A DNA stretch of 64,000 bases from Beijerinckiaceae bacterium. Its GTDB lineage: Bacteria; Pseudomonadota; Alphaproteobacteria; Rhizobiales; Beijerinckiaceae. Below the pieces are notes generated by a model. That model was not told the origin of the DNA, ran no database searches, and worked only from the letters and a program-made list of their open reading frames with translations. Location of the stretch: the NCBI GenBank assembly GCA_021324915.1, contig JAJPIC010000012.1:62001-126000 (forward strand). Direction: 5' to 3'. The number at the start of each line of letters is the position of its first letter. The first letter of the stretch is position 1. This document shows, piece by piece, positions 27,640 through 40,221 of this stretch. The translations under genes and the position numbers were made by a program.

Positions 27640-29463
27640 GTGCTAGAAAAGCCCATGTTCGAAAGCCTCTATCAATCCTTCACCGACACTGCCGATTCTT
27701 CTCGATCGGCCGCGCGGCTCGCCGCTTTGCGTGAAGAGCTTGCGCGCCATGGTGTCGATGGTTTCCTCGTGCCGCGCGCCGACCGGCATCAAAATGAATA
27801 CGTGCCGGCGTCGGAAGAACGGCTCGCCTGGCTCACCGGATTTACCGGCTCTGCCGGCTTTGCCATCGTCTTGCAGGATCGCGCGGTTCTCTTTGTCGAT
27901 GGCCGTTACACGCTGCAAGCCCGAGAGCAGCTCGATCTCTCCCTCGTCCGGCCCGTGCCGAGCGCCGAAACAAGCCCGGAGAAATGGCTCGAAGAGAATC
28001 TGAAGGAAGGGTCGAAGCTCGCCTATGATCCTTGGCTCCATACGCCGGGCCAGATCGAGAGATTCGAAAAGACCGGCGCCGAGCTGGTCCCGCTCGCTGA
28101 AAATCCCATCGATGCGATCTGGAACGACCGGCCGGCGCCGCCGCGGGCCGCAGTGACCCGTCACCCTTTGCGCTTCGCCGGCGAGCCTGCCGAAAAGAAG
28201 CTCGCCCGGATCAAGGGCGCGCTCGGCAGGGCCGATGCGTTGCTCGTCAGCGATCCGCATGCAATCGCCTGGGCCTTCAACATCCGAGGCAAGGACGTCT
28301 CCTACACGCCCCTGCCGCTCGCCTTTGCCTTGATCCCGAAAGACGGCATCCCGCGTCTCTACTTCGAGAGCGCCAGATTGGGGCCGCAAGTCGCGGCCTA
28401 TCTCAAAGACCTCGCCGAGGTCGCCGATCCTTCGCAGCTCGAAGCCGATATCGCCGGGCTCGGTAAGCAGGGCAAATCCGTTCTTTTCGATACGGCGAGC
28501 GCGCCGGCAAGGCTTACGCGTTTGCTCAAGGAAGCGGGCGGCAAGCCGCAGGTCGCCCAAGATCCGATCGCGCTCATGAAGGCGCGCAAGAACAAGACCG
28601 AGCGCGAAGGCGCGCGCCAGGCGCATCTGCGCGATGCCGTCGCGGTGCTGCGCTTTCTCCATTGGTTCGAAAATGAGGCCCCCCGCGGCAAGCTAACCGA
28701 GATTGATGCGGCTGAAGCGCTCGAGACCTTTCGGCGCGCCGCGCCCGAACTGAAGGACCTCTCGTTTCCGACGATTTCCGCCGCCGGGCCCAATTCGGCA
28801 ATCCCGCATTATCGCGTGACGGTGAAGTCGAACCGCAAGATCAAGAAAGGCATATTCCTGATCGACTCGGGCGCTCAATACGAAGACGGCACGACGGACA
28901 TCACGCGCACGCTTGCGGTCGGCGCCCCGACGCAGGAAATGCGGGATCGCTTTACCCGCGTGCTCAAGGGCCATATTGCAATCGCCCGCGCCGTATTCCC
29001 GAAAGGCACGTCAGGCTCGCAAATCGACGCTTTTGCGCGCCTCGCGCTCTGGCAGGCTGGGCTCGACTTCGATCACGGCACGGGCCATGGCGTCGGCTCC
29101 TATCTCTCGGTCCATGAAGGGCCGCAGCGCATCTCGAAGATCGGCAGCGTTCCGCTCGAAGAGGGCATGATCCTGTCGAACGAGCCGGGCTATTATAAAG
29201 CCGGCCAATTCGGGATCAGGATCGAAAATCTCGTGCTGGTCGAGCCGCGCAAGATCAAGGGCGCCGAACGCGACATGTTCGGCTTCGAAGTCCTGACGCT
29301 CGCTCCGATCGATCTGGCGCTCGTCGAGCCTCGTCTTCTCACCGCGGAAGAAATCGATTGGCTCAATGCCTATCACGCGCGGGTGCGCAAGACGCTGTCG
29401 CCGCTCGTCGGACCGAAGCTGCGCAAATGGCTTGTGCGCGCAACGCGCGCGATCCGCGAATGA
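27640..29463 (+). CDS. Aminopeptidase P family protein (Xaa-Pro aminopeptidase)
   Basis: GVDGFLVPRADRHQNEYVP, IDSGAQYEDGTTDITRTLAVG, DHGTGHGVGSYLSVHEGPQ, EEGMILSNEPGYY metal-binding motifs. Confidence 0.95.
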   Translation: MLEKPMFESLYQSFTDTADSSRSAARLAALREELARHGVDGFLVPRADRHQNEYVPASEERLAWLTGFTGSAGFAIVLQDRAVLFVDGRYTLQAREQLDLSLVRPVPSAETSPEKWLEENLKEGSKLAYDPWLHTPGQIERFEKTGAELVPLAENPIDAIWNDRPAPPRAAVTRHPLRFAGEPAEKKLARIKGALGRADALLVSDPHAIAWAFNIRGKDVSYTPLPLAFALIPKDGIPRLYFESARLGPQVAAYLKDLAEVADPSQLEADIAGLGKQGKSVLFDTASAPARLTRLLKEAGGKPQVAQDPIALMKARKNKTEREGARQAHLRDAVAVLRFLHWFENEAPRGKLTEIDAAEALETFRRAAPELKDLSFPTISAAGPNSAIPHYRVTVKSNRKIKKGIFLIDSGAQYEDGTTDITRTLAVGAPTQEMRDRFTRVLKGHIAIARAVFPKGTSGSQIDAFARLALWQAGLDFDHGTGHGVGSYLSVHEGPQRISKIGSVPLEEGMILSNEPGYYKAGQFGIRIENLVLVEPRKIKGAERDMFGFEVLTLAPIDLALVEPRLLTAEEIDWLNAYHARVRKTLSPLVGPKLRKWLVRATRAIRE

Positions 29464-29469
29464 TCCGGA

Positions 29470-30192
29470 TCACGACGGCTGCAAATTGTCTTTGATGATT
29501 TCGCGCAGCGACCATTGTCCGTTCTGGCCGACGATCTCGCCACGAATATCGTCGATTTTCCAGCCGCCGGCTTCTTTCACGAAATCATAATGGACGATCG
29601 AGGAATCCCGTCCCGAGCTGAACTTCGCTGCAACGATCACATGATCTGGGGTTTGCGATTCGACCGCAATGTCGAGATCTTCCACGTCTGAACCCGCCGA
29701 ATTGGTGATCGGGTCGAAATTGATCCCCGCTCCGCCTGATTTCTTGCTCAGGGCCGCCAGGCCCGCGATGAGCTCCTTCGAAAAATAGAGGTGGCGGACA
29801 TGCTCGTCGAGAAAAGCCGAAGGACCGGAATAGTCGCCGTCCGACCCGGCCGCGACTTTATAGATCTCTCGCACGACATCGCGCGGTGCATGCGCGCCTT
29901 TCGCCTTTGAGCTCGCGATATGTTTGGCTGCCGGCTTGCGCGCTGCGGTTTTGGCGGGCGGCTTGGCTTTGGCGGCCTGGGCCGCCTGCGCAGGCGCGGG
30001 CGGCGGTGCCGGACTGGCGGGAGCCGGCGAAGCGGGAGCCGGCGCTTGATCGGAGGGTTGCGCCGGCGAAGACTCCGGAAAGGCCATGGGAGGGCTTTGG
30101 ATGAGGCTGGGCGGCAATCCGGTCTGACCAAAAACAGGGCCCGTGAGCAGGACGGCCGCTCCGAGCGCCAAGATCGGCGGCAAGTGGCGCAT
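29470..30192 (-). CDS. Exported protein with Ala/Pro-rich linker and DUF3828-like C-terminal domain
   Basis: Signal MRHLPPILALGAAVLLTGPVFGQ, low-complexity AP/K region, VVREIYKVAAGSDGDYSGPSAFLDEHVRHLYF. Start adjusted to the internal Met at 30192. Confidence 0.65.
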   Translation of the reverse strand: MRHLPPILALGAAVLLTGPVFGQTGLPPSLIQSPPMAFPESSPAQPSDQAPAPASPAPASPAPPPAPAQAAQAAKAKPPAKTAARKPAAKHIASSKAKGAHAPRDVVREIYKVAAGSDGDYSGPSAFLDEHVRHLYFSKELIAGLAALSKKSGGAGINFDPITNSAGSDVEDLDIAVESQTPDHVIVAAKFSSGRDSSIVHYDFVKEAGGWKIDDIRGEIVGQNGQWSLREIIKDNLQPS

Positions 30193-30313
30193 ATCTTCCC
30201 CCGTCAAAGACGATAGGCTGCCGGTTCCCGGCAGAGCAACCGACCGGCAAATTGACGGGAACACTGCACTTTTTCGGGCCCAAGCTCCAGCGCGAACTTG
30301 CAAAACCCACCGC

Positions 30314-32449
<2,136 letters not shown>

Positions 32450-32471
32450 TTATCGTGCTTCTCGGTGGTGA

Positions 32472-33269
32472 TCAGTATCGCGCGACGACCGGCTGCGGCG
32501 TAAAAAGATCGAATTGGTAATTCAAGCCGAAACGGACGACGTGAAAAGTCGCGCGCGAAGCAAACTGGACCTGCGTGCCTGGCGCTGGCGCATAATCGTT
32601 CCAGTTCGCTCTGATGTAATCGTATAAATATTCGGCTCTAAACGTCCAATTCTGGGCAAAGGCGTATTCTCCGCCGATGCTATAGGCGGCAAAACGCGGC
32701 GGGACGCGAAGCACGCTCGCCGAACCCGAAAAGCCGGGCACGCTGTAATAATTCTCGGTGGTAGCATAGGAGAAGCCGGCGCTGACATAGAGAAGCAGCC
32801 GGTCGAAACTATAGCCGAGGCGCCCTCTTATCGTTCCGAAATCCTTGATCCTCGTGCCGAATACCGCCGTGCCGAGCGGAGTGACCGCCGTCGCCCTGCC
32901 GTTGATATCCGCCCAGTCGGAATCAGCCTCGACGCCGACGACAACATTATTGAGGAGCGGCATGCCTTGCGTCAGAGAGGGAATGCCGGAGAGCTGATAA
33001 AGATAGCCGATCTGGCCGCCGAACAGCGGGCCTCTTTCGGTCATTCCGGTCGTGCCGCCGGCAAAGGCGGCCGGATACGTCAAGACATAGGGAACGGAGG
33101 CATGGTCGAGCCCGAAGCCGCCATTGACGCCGACGTAGAAGCTCGTCCAGGTAAAAACAGGCTCCGGCGCGGGAGGCGGAACGGGCTCTTTCAAATTGGG
33201 CAGATCCGCCGCACCGGCCGATCCGGCAGCGAGCAACGCCGCGCCCGCGAGAATTTTCCTTATCGCCAT
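32472..33269 (-). CDS. Outer-membrane beta-barrel protein (Omp25/porin-like)
   Basis: MAIRKILAGAALLAAGSAGAADLP signal, FTWTSFYVGVNGGFGLDH, terminal VRFGLNYQFDLFTPQPVVARY. The ORF extends to 33476 but the signal peptide starts at 33269. Confidence 0.88.
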   Translation of the reverse strand: MAIRKILAGAALLAAGSAGAADLPNLKEPVPPPAPEPVFTWTSFYVGVNGGFGLDHASVPYVLTYPAAFAGGTTGMTERGPLFGGQIGYLYQLSGIPSLTQGMPLLNNVVVGVEADSDWADINGRATAVTPLGTAVFGTRIKDFGTIRGRLGYSFDRLLLYVSAGFSYATTENYYSVPGFSGSASVLRVPPRFAAYSIGGEYAFAQNWTFRAEYLYDYIRANWNDYAPAPGTQVQFASRATFHVVRFGLNYQFDLFTPQPVVARY

Positions 33270-33556
33270 GAAGGTGCCTTGCGCGCGTCGCTCGGCCGGC
33301 GGCGCGGAACGGCGATCTTGCGCCGCGGATCTCCACGAAGGTGAGATTAGGCTTGTTCCGAATCCGAAGCGCCAGCTCATGCGTCTAAGAAGCCTTTTTC
33401 TGCCGATTTGGGCAAGACCATTTGCGTGCGCCGTGGAAAAGTTTGCCGCCTGTTGCTCCCTGCCAACAGACTGCACTCGCCTTTAATTTCAACCTCTTGA
33501 CTCGCCCCATTCGCAAAAGCCACACGGGGCGGCAATCTGCGAAGACGGGCGGTGGC

Positions 33557-34042
33557 TTAAGGCGAGACGCGCTTGCGCCGGGTGGCGGGTGCCGGTCCGA
33601 AATAAAATTTTCTGCGCAGCGCCGTTATCTCGGCTTCGGTCAGCGGCGCGGTCTCGGGGCGGTTGAGAATCACCCCGACGCTATGACCGCGCCTCCACGC
33701 AATTTCCGCCTGCAGCAGGTGCGCGGCCCGCTCGTCGAAGAGCAGGATCTGGCGCGGGAGCTCGACTTCCGCCGCAAGCCGCAGACGCGCGCCGCGCCGA
33801 GAGCGATCGTAAACCTGGCAATCGATGAGGAATCTTTTGTGCCTGTCGAGCACGATGCCGCATTGGAGGTGCGTGCGTCGGCGCGCCTCGAGCCTTTTGT
33901 TGCGCGCCCCGCGTTCGATGACGGCGTATCGGGCCTCTGAGCCGGAAAGAAAATTCGGGTCATCGACCTTGATTGCCTCGAGGACGGCCCCGTCGCCCTC
34001 GCGCGAGCCCTTCCGGCGGGTCTCACCGGCTTGAGGCGCCAT
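33557..34042 (-). CDS. PilZ-domain protein
   Basis: RLEARRRTHLQCGIVLDRHKRFLIDCQVYDRSRRGARLRL has RxxxR and DxSxxG-type motifs. Confidence 0.7.
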   Translation of the reverse strand: MAPQAGETRRKGSREGDGAVLEAIKVDDPNFLSGSEARYAVIERGARNKRLEARRRTHLQCGIVLDRHKRFLIDCQVYDRSRRGARLRLAAEVELPRQILLFDERAAHLLQAEIAWRRGHSVGVILNRPETAPLTEAEITALRRKFYFGPAPATRRKRVSP

Positions 34043-34222
34043 GCTCTCTCCGTTGCATTCCGGCGATCGCGGCTTAAACTCGCCGCCCGACCTATACGCA
34101 GCGCGGGCTCAGCCCCACTCCATCAGGCCAACCTGCCAGTTGCGTGTTAATCTTTACTTACGACCCGCCCAGAGGCCACGCGCTTCGACGCCCGTTCGGC
34201 CAGCCGCTGCGAGAGGAAATCC

Positions 34223-35014
34223 ATGAACTTATTCATCAAGTGGTTTGTTGCTTCAGGCCTTCTCTTGCTTGCCGCGACAGCCCCGGCAGCAGCGCAAAGC
34301 GCGAGCAAGCTCGTCGTCTTTGCCGCCGCCAGCATGCAGACGGCGCTCGACGCCATTACACCCATCTTCGTCCAGCAGAAAACCACGGCTGCCGCAGTTT
34401 CATATGGTTCCTCGGCGATTCTCGCCAAACAGATCGAACAGGGCGCCCCGGCCGACGTCTTCATTTCCGCCGACGTCAAATGGATGGACTACCTCGAAGC
34501 CAAGAAATTGCTGGCACCGGGCACGCGCCGCAATCTTCTCGGCAACAACCTCGTCCTCGTCGCGCCCAAGGATCAAGATGTCTATCTAAAGATCAAGCCG
34601 GGCTTCGATCTCGCCGGCGCAGCCGGCGACGGCAAGATCGCCGTCTGCACGGTTGAATCCTGCCCCGCCGGCATCTACGCCAAGGAAGCCTTCCAGAAAC
34701 TCGGGATCTGGCAGAAGGTCGAGCCCAAGCTCGCGCAGGCCGGCAATGTCCGCGATGCATTGGCGCTCGTCGCGCGCGGCGAAGCCAGGTTCGGGATCGT
34801 CTATGCGACCGACGCCAAGGCAGAGCCGCGGGTGAAAGTCGTCGATACGTTTCCGGCCGATAGCCACAGCCCGATCATCTATCCGGTCGCCGTCGTCGCC
34901 TCCTCCAAAAATCCGGACGCGGCGGTCTATGCCGCCTTCCTCACCTCGCAGGCCGCAGTGAAGATCCTCACGGCACAAGGTTTCACCATTCTCTCGAACG
35001 CGGTGACCCGGTGA
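34223..35014 (+). CDS. modA: Molybdate ABC transporter substrate-binding protein
   Basis: [53 protein letters not shown]; signal peptide present. Confidence 0.93.
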   Translation: MNLFIKWFVASGLLLLAATAPAAAQSASKLVVFAAASMQTALDAITPIFVQQKTTAAAVSYGSSAILAKQIEQGAPADVFISADVKWMDYLEAKKLLAPGTRRNLLGNNLVLVAPKDQDVYLKIKPGFDLAGAAGDGKIAVCTVESCPAGIYAKEAFQKLGIWQKVEPKLAQAGNVRDALALVARGEARFGIVYATDAKAEPRVKVVDTFPADSHSPIIYPVAVVASSKNPDAAVYAAFLTSQAAVKILTAQGFTILSNAVTR

Positions 35015-35931
35015 CGCACGTTGCCGTCTTGATGGGCGGGTTTTCGGCCGAACGGGAGATTTCGCTCCGCTCCGGCGCGGCCTGCGCGAAGGCACTCGAA
35101 GCGGAAGGTTTCAAGGTGAGCCGCGTCGACGTCGACCGCAGCGTAGCCGAGGTCCTCGCCCGCATGCGGCCGGACGTCGCCTTCAACGCGCTGCATGGCC
35201 CCTATGGCGAAGACGGGATCATCCAGGGCGTGCTCGAAATGCTGCGCATTCCCTATACTCATTCGGGCGTCCTCGCCTCGGCGCTCGCCATGCGCAAGGA
35301 TCGTGCGAAAGACGTTCTGCAAGCTGCTGATATTCCTGTCGCGCCTTCGGTGACCATCGACCGGTTCGCCGCGTCGAAGGCGCACGCGCTCCCACCGCCC
35401 TATGTGGTAAAGCCGCTCGCCGAAGGCTCCTCCTTCGGGGTCCTGATCGTAAAGGAGGATCAGGAATATCCCCCGCAAGAATTGACGCGGGAGGATTGGC
35501 CCTACGGCAAAGACGTGATCGTCGAACATTATGTCGCGGGCCGCGAGCTCACCTGTGCCGTGATCGGCGACAAGGCCTATGACGTGATCGAGATCAAAGC
35601 CAGCGACGGCGGCTGGTACGACTACAACGCCAAATATGCCAAGGGCGGGTCCGTCCACGTACTTCCGGCAAATCTTAAAGAAAATATTTACCACTTTGTC
35701 CAAGAGTTGACCCTCAAGGCGCACAAGGCGCTGGGTTGCCGCGGCGTGAGCCGCGCTGACTTCCGCTATGACGACCGCCCCGGAGGTACGGGCGAGCTCG
35801 TCATACTGGAGGTCAACACGCAGCCCGGCATGACCGAGACATCCCTCGTGCCCGAGATTGCGGCGCATGCCGGCCTGTCGTTCGGTGAGCTTGTCAAATG
35901 GATGGTGGCAGACGCCTCCTGCGACCGGTGA
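35011..35931 (+). CDS. ddl: D-alanine--D-alanine ligase
   Basis: [70 protein letters not shown] start overlaps the modA stop. Confidence 0.97.
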   Translation: MTHVAVLMGGFSAEREISLRSGAACAKALEAEGFKVSRVDVDRSVAEVLARMRPDVAFNALHGPYGEDGIIQGVLEMLRIPYTHSGVLASALAMRKDRAKDVLQAADIPVAPSVTIDRFAASKAHALPPPYVVKPLAEGSSFGVLIVKEDQEYPPQELTREDWPYGKDVIVEHYVAGRELTCAVIGDKAYDVIEIKASDGGWYDYNAKYAKGGSVHVLPANLKENIYHFVQELTLKAHKALGCRGVSRADFRYDDRPGGTGELVILEVNTQPGMTETSLVPEIAAHAGLSFGELVKWMVADASCDR

Positions 35932-36830
35932 AGGAGGTCATCGAAGGTCTCCAACCCTCCTTGCCGGCCTCTGCTGGAGCTTCGAAGATAGATTTGCGGG
36001 CGCGCCGGCAATCGCGAGGCGTGGCGTCTTGGTTCGCCCGCTCTCTGAAGCTGCTGAATGCGCCAGGCGTCAGCGCCACGCTCGTCTTTGCTTTCTTCGG
36101 CGGTATCGGCCTCTATGCATCGACCCTCAACGGCGAATATTCCGCTTTCGTTGCGACGCAAGGCACGGTGCCGGACTTTCTCGCCCGCGCCGCCGGCTTC
36201 GGCGTCAAGGGCGTGACGATCTCCGGAGCCCATGAGCTCCCCGACCGGCAAATCCTCGATGTGGTCGGGATCAGGCCCACCAATTCCCTGCCCTTCCTCA
36301 ATGCCGCGCAATTGCGCGACAAGCTGATCGCCCTTCCGATTATCAAGAATGCGAGCGTCAGCAAGCTCTATCCCAATCGGGTCATGATCGAGGTCGAGGA
36401 GCGCAAGCCCTTTGCGCTTTGGCAAAAGGACGGCGTCCTCAAAGTCATTGCCGCGGACGGAACGCCAATTCCGGGGCTCGACGAATCCCGTTTCACCAGC
36501 CTGCCGCTCGTCGTCGGCGACGACGCCAATCTGCGCATTTCCGACTACGCCGCCCTGCTCGACGCCGCCGCCGATCTGCGCCCGCGCATCAAGGCCGGCA
36601 TGCTGATCGCCGATCGCCGCTGGACCTTGAAGATGACAAATGGGATCGAGGTCAAGCTGCCCGAGGACCGAGCGCCCGCGGCTATCGCCGAGCTCGTGAC
36701 GCTGCAGCATAAGTTCGGCGTGCTCGACAAGAACATCGTGGCGCTCGATCTGCGCTTCCCGGGCAGGCTCATCGCCCGTCTGCCGGAGCCGCTCTTCGAT
36801 GCACAGAACGCGAAAGGCAGCCAGACATGA
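35928..36830 (+). CDS. ftsQ: Cell division protein FtsQ
   Basis: Single TM then POTRA domain ([26 protein letters not shown]); GTG start overlaps the ddl stop. Confidence 0.93.
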   Translation: MKEVIEGLQPSLPASAGASKIDLRARRQSRGVASWFARSLKLLNAPGVSATLVFAFFGGIGLYASTLNGEYSAFVATQGTVPDFLARAAGFGVKGVTISGAHELPDRQILDVVGIRPTNSLPFLNAAQLRDKLIALPIIKNASVSKLYPNRVMIEVEERKPFALWQKDGVLKVIAADGTPIPGLDESRFTSLPLVVGDDANLRISDYAALLDAAADLRPRIKAGMLIADRRWTLKMTNGIEVKLPEDRAPAAIAELVTLQHKFGVLDKNIVALDLRFPGRLIARLPEPLFDAQNAKGSQT

Positions 36831-38125
36831 GAGCGCTGCCGCCCCGCATGCGGGCCCTTTCGATGCGCAAAAGCGCGCTCCTCTGTGCGCTCGACATCGG
36901 CACGTCGAAAATCGTCTGCCTCGTCGCGCGGCTCGATCCGCTGCCTGAAACGTCGCGCGGGCGCACGCATCGCTGCCGCGTTCTCGGCATCGGCCATCAG
37001 CGCTCGGCAGGAATGAAGGGCGGTATCGTCGTCGACCTAGACCAAGTCGAGGGTGCGATCCGCCGCGCGGTGGATGCCGCCGAGCGCATGGCCGGCGTCC
37101 AGATCGAGAGCGTGATCGTCAACATCACCGGCGGCCGGATCGGTTCCCAACGCTATAGCGGCGAGATCAATATCGGCGGGCGCGCCGTGACCGAGGCCGA
37201 CGTCGAGCACGTGCTCGAAGCCTGCGCCGCGCGCACCAACGTCCAGGGCAAGGCGGTTCTCCATTCCTTGCCGACCGGATTTTCACTGGGCGAAATGCAT
37301 AACATTCGCGATCCGAAGGGCATGGTCGGCCATGTCCTCTCGGCCGATATGCATGTCGTCGCCTGCGATGCGACCGCAGTGCGCAATCTGCTGCTCGCCG
37401 TCGAACGCTGCCATCTCTCGGTCGAAGCCATGGTGACGACGCCCTACGCCTCGGGCTTCGCGGCGCTCGTCGAAGACGAGGCCGAGCTCGGCACCACCTT
37501 GATCGATATGGGCGGGGGAACGACGTCGCTTGCCGTCTTTGCCGGGGGCAGCCTCGTCCATGTCGATGCCTTGGCGCTCGGCGGCAATCACATCACCTTC
37601 GATGTCGCTCGCGGGCTGAGCACGCGGCTTGCCGATGCCGAACGGCTCAAGACGCTTTACGGCGCGTGTCTTCCCTCGATTTCAGACGAGCGCGAAGCGG
37701 TCGCCGTGACGCTTGCCGGCGAAGACGGCGATCAGCCGACCCATGTGCCGAAATCGCAGCTCGTGCGGATCATCAGGCCGCGCGTCGAAGAAATCCTCGA
37801 ACTCGTCCGCGATCGCTTGAAGAGCGCCGGTTTCGCGGCCAATGCGACCTCGCGCTTCATTCTCACCGGGGGCGCCAGTCAGCTCACCGGCATGCCGGAA
37901 GCGGCCAAGCAGATCCTCGCCGGACAGATTCGGCTGGGCCGGCCGCTCGGCATTCAAGGGCTTCCGGAGTCGGCGAAAAATCCGAGCTTCTCGGCTGTCG
38001 TCGGCCTGCTCGTCTATCCGCAGGCTGCAAGAATCGAATATTTTCGCTCCGGGAAGCGTGCCGAAACAGCAACAGGAACAGGCTATATCGCGCGTGTCGG
38101 GCAATGGTTGAAGGAAAGCTTTTAG
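36827..38125 (+). CDS. ftsA: Cell division protein FtsA
   Basis: LLCALDIGTSKIVCLVARL, GTTLIDMGGGTTSLAVFAGG, ILTGGASQLTGM. Confidence 0.97.
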   Translation: MRALPPRMRALSMRKSALLCALDIGTSKIVCLVARLDPLPETSRGRTHRCRVLGIGHQRSAGMKGGIVVDLDQVEGAIRRAVDAAERMAGVQIESVIVNITGGRIGSQRYSGEINIGGRAVTEADVEHVLEACAARTNVQGKAVLHSLPTGFSLGEMHNIRDPKGMVGHVLSADMHVVACDATAVRNLLLAVERCHLSVEAMVTTPYASGFAALVEDEAELGTTLIDMGGGTTSLAVFAGGSLVHVDALALGGNHITFDVARGLSTRLADAERLKTLYGACLPSISDEREAVAVTLAGEDGDQPTHVPKSQLVRIIRPRVEEILELVRDRLKSAGFAANATSRFILTGGASQLTGMPEAAKQILAGQIRLGRPLGIQGLPESAKNPSFSAVVGLLVYPQAARIEYFRSGKRAETATGTGYIARVGQWLKESF

Positions 38126-38139
38126 TGATATGAGAAAAA

Positions 38140-38163
38140 CGAATCAGCGCGGCGGTTGATTCG
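38140..38163. promoter_or_regulatory. Inverted repeat with two GANTC sites upstream of ftsZ
   Basis: CGAATCAgcgcggcggtTGATTCG; GAATC 38141-38145 and GATTC 38158-38162. Confidence 0.55.
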
Positions 38164-38228
38164 GTTCCGGGGGTTTAAACAACAATGCGGGCGACCTTGA
38201 CCGGCGCTCCAACGTCGAGAGGCCACAC

Positions 38229-39857
38229 ATGTCGATCAATCTCAAAGCGCCTGAGCTCAGGGAACTGAAACCGCGCATCATGGTGTGCGGCATCGGAGGC
38301 GCGGGCGGCAATGCCGTCAACAATATGATCGTCTCCGGCCTGATCGGCGTCGATTTCGTCGTCGCCAACACAGATGCACAGGCGCTCACCTCCTCGCGTT
38401 CGGAGCGGATCATCCAGATGGGCCTGCAAGTCACCGGCGGATTGGGCGCCGGCTCGCAGCCCGAGGTCGGCCGCGCCGCCGCCGAGGAAGTGCTGGAGGA
38501 GATCCGCGATCATCTCTCCGGCGCGCATATGGTCTTCGTGACCGCCGGCATGGGTGGCGGTACCGGCACGGGCGCTGCGCCGATCGTCGCCCGCACCGCG
38601 CGCGACATGGGTATCCTGACCGTCGGCGTCGTGACCAAGCCCTTCCAATTCGAAGGCATCCGCCGCATGCGCATCGCCGAAGCCGGCATATTGGAGCTGC
38701 AGAAATCCGTCGATACGCTGATCGTCATTCCCAATCAGAACCTGTTCCGCGTCGCGAACGAGAAGACCACGTTCGCCGATGCCTTCGCCATGGCCGACCA
38801 GGTCCTTTATTCGGGCGTCGCCTGCATCACCGACCTGATGGTGAAAGAGGGCCTCATCAATCTCGATTTCGCCGACGTGCGCGCCGTGATGCGCGAGATG
38901 GGCAAGGCTATGATGGGCACGGGCGAGGCGACCGGCGAGAAACGCGCCGTGCTCGCCGCCGAGGCGGCCATCGCCAATCCGCTGCTCGACGAAGTCTCGA
39001 TGAAGGGCGCCCGCGGGCTCCTGATCTCGATCACCGGCGGCAATGACCTCACGCTTTACGAAGTCGACGAGGCGGCCAGCCGCATCCGCCAGGAGGTCGA
39101 CGAAGAAGCCAATATTATTCTCGGCGCCACCTTCGATCAGAACCTCGACGGAATGGTGCGCGTCTCGGTGGTCGCGACGGGCATCGAGGCGGTGCCGCAC
39201 TTGCGCGAGTACGAGGCGGCCGAAGCGCGCGTTACCCAAGCTGCCGACCGGCTGCGCGTGCAGACCCAGATCCGGCACGATTCCCCCGTGCACCATGACT
39301 CCATGGAGAGCGAGGTTAAAGCAGCCGGGCATGTGGCTCACGAGCCCGAACCGGTCGCCGCGATGAACCCTGCGCCGACCCCCATCAAGCGCGGCGTCTC
39401 CCTTCAGCCCATCACGCCGCAACCGCGCCACGCGGAGCCGATTGCTCCGGCGGCAGACCCGCAAGCGCCTTTCATCCCGCCCGCCCCGGAGTCGCCGCAC
39501 GTACGGCCGCAGCGTATGCCGCAGATCGAAGATTTGCCCATTCCCGCGCAAAAGCAGATCCGCGCGCATCGCGGCGAACAAGTGCCCGAGCCGCATCCGG
39601 ACTCGAAGCGCCGCACTCTGCTCGAAAGACTGGCTGCATTCGGCGTGAGCCGGCACGAGGACCCGCCGCCGGCACGCGAGATCAGGCCGCAGCCGCCGCG
39701 GATCGCTCAACCGAGCTCGGTCCATGCGGAATATGGCAAGCGTCCGCCCCAGCCGATGCGCCAGCCGGCGCTCGATTCACAGGGCCGCGTCGTCCCGCGC
39801 TCGGTCGAAGAGGATCAGCTCGAAATCCCCGCCTTCTTGCGTCGGCAGTCGAGCTGA
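38229..39857 (+). CDS. ftsZ: Cell division protein FtsZ
   Basis: [33 protein letters not shown] tubulin signature, conserved C-terminal [10 protein letters not shown]. Confidence 0.98.
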   Translation: MSINLKAPELRELKPRIMVCGIGGAGGNAVNNMIVSGLIGVDFVVANTDAQALTSSRSERIIQMGLQVTGGLGAGSQPEVGRAAAEEVLEEIRDHLSGAHMVFVTAGMGGGTGTGAAPIVARTARDMGILTVGVVTKPFQFEGIRRMRIAEAGILELQKSVDTLIVIPNQNLFRVANEKTTFADAFAMADQVLYSGVACITDLMVKEGLINLDFADVRAVMREMGKAMMGTGEATGEKRAVLAAEAAIANPLLDEVSMKGARGLLISITGGNDLTLYEVDEAASRIRQEVDEEANIILGATFDQNLDGMVRVSVVATGIEAVPHLREYEAAEARVTQAADRLRVQTQIRHDSPVHHDSMESEVKAAGHVAHEPEPVAAMNPAPTPIKRGVSLQPITPQPRHAEPIAPAADPQAPFIPPAPESPHVRPQRMPQIEDLPIPAQKQIRAHRGEQVPEPHPDSKRRTLLERLAAFGVSRHEDPPPAREIRPQPPRIAQPSSVHAEYGKRPPQPMRQPALDSQGRVVPRSVEEDQLEIPAFLRRQSS

Positions 39858-39881
39858 GCACAACGCCCTCAGGCAATTGCG

Positions 39882-39901
39882 CTCGGGCGATTTCGCCCGA
39901 G
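39882..39901 (+). terminator. Hairpin downstream of ftsZ
   Basis: CTCGGGCG-ATTT-CGCCCGAG perfect 8-bp stem; a T6 run follows ~18 nt later. Confidence 0.55.
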
Positions 39902-40221
39902 TAAATTCACTTGGGCGATTTTTTGGGCGAGATGTAACAGAGCGCAAGAAAGCTTGATTCTCGTAGCGCTTTCCGCAGTCGTGCGACTTTGCGGCCACAT
40001 GCCCTCCGGTATTGCACTGCGCCTCCCGAGCCGGTCGCAACAGGTACGCCGGCGCGGCTTCCACAATTTCCCGTCTGCGCTGTCCCCGAGGCGCCGCGGC
40101 GCGAGTGCTCGGATGGCCACAGAATTGCCGTTTATCGGGCCGTAGCATCGCGCGGCGTCTTACGCTATGGCACTGGCGTCCCCTCTTTGCGCTATGCAGG
40201 ATTGGCTCCGAGTTGTTCTCA

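Noticed and set aside
38175-39725. 516-aa minus-strand ORF
   Set aside because: Antisense to ftsZ; no domain support.
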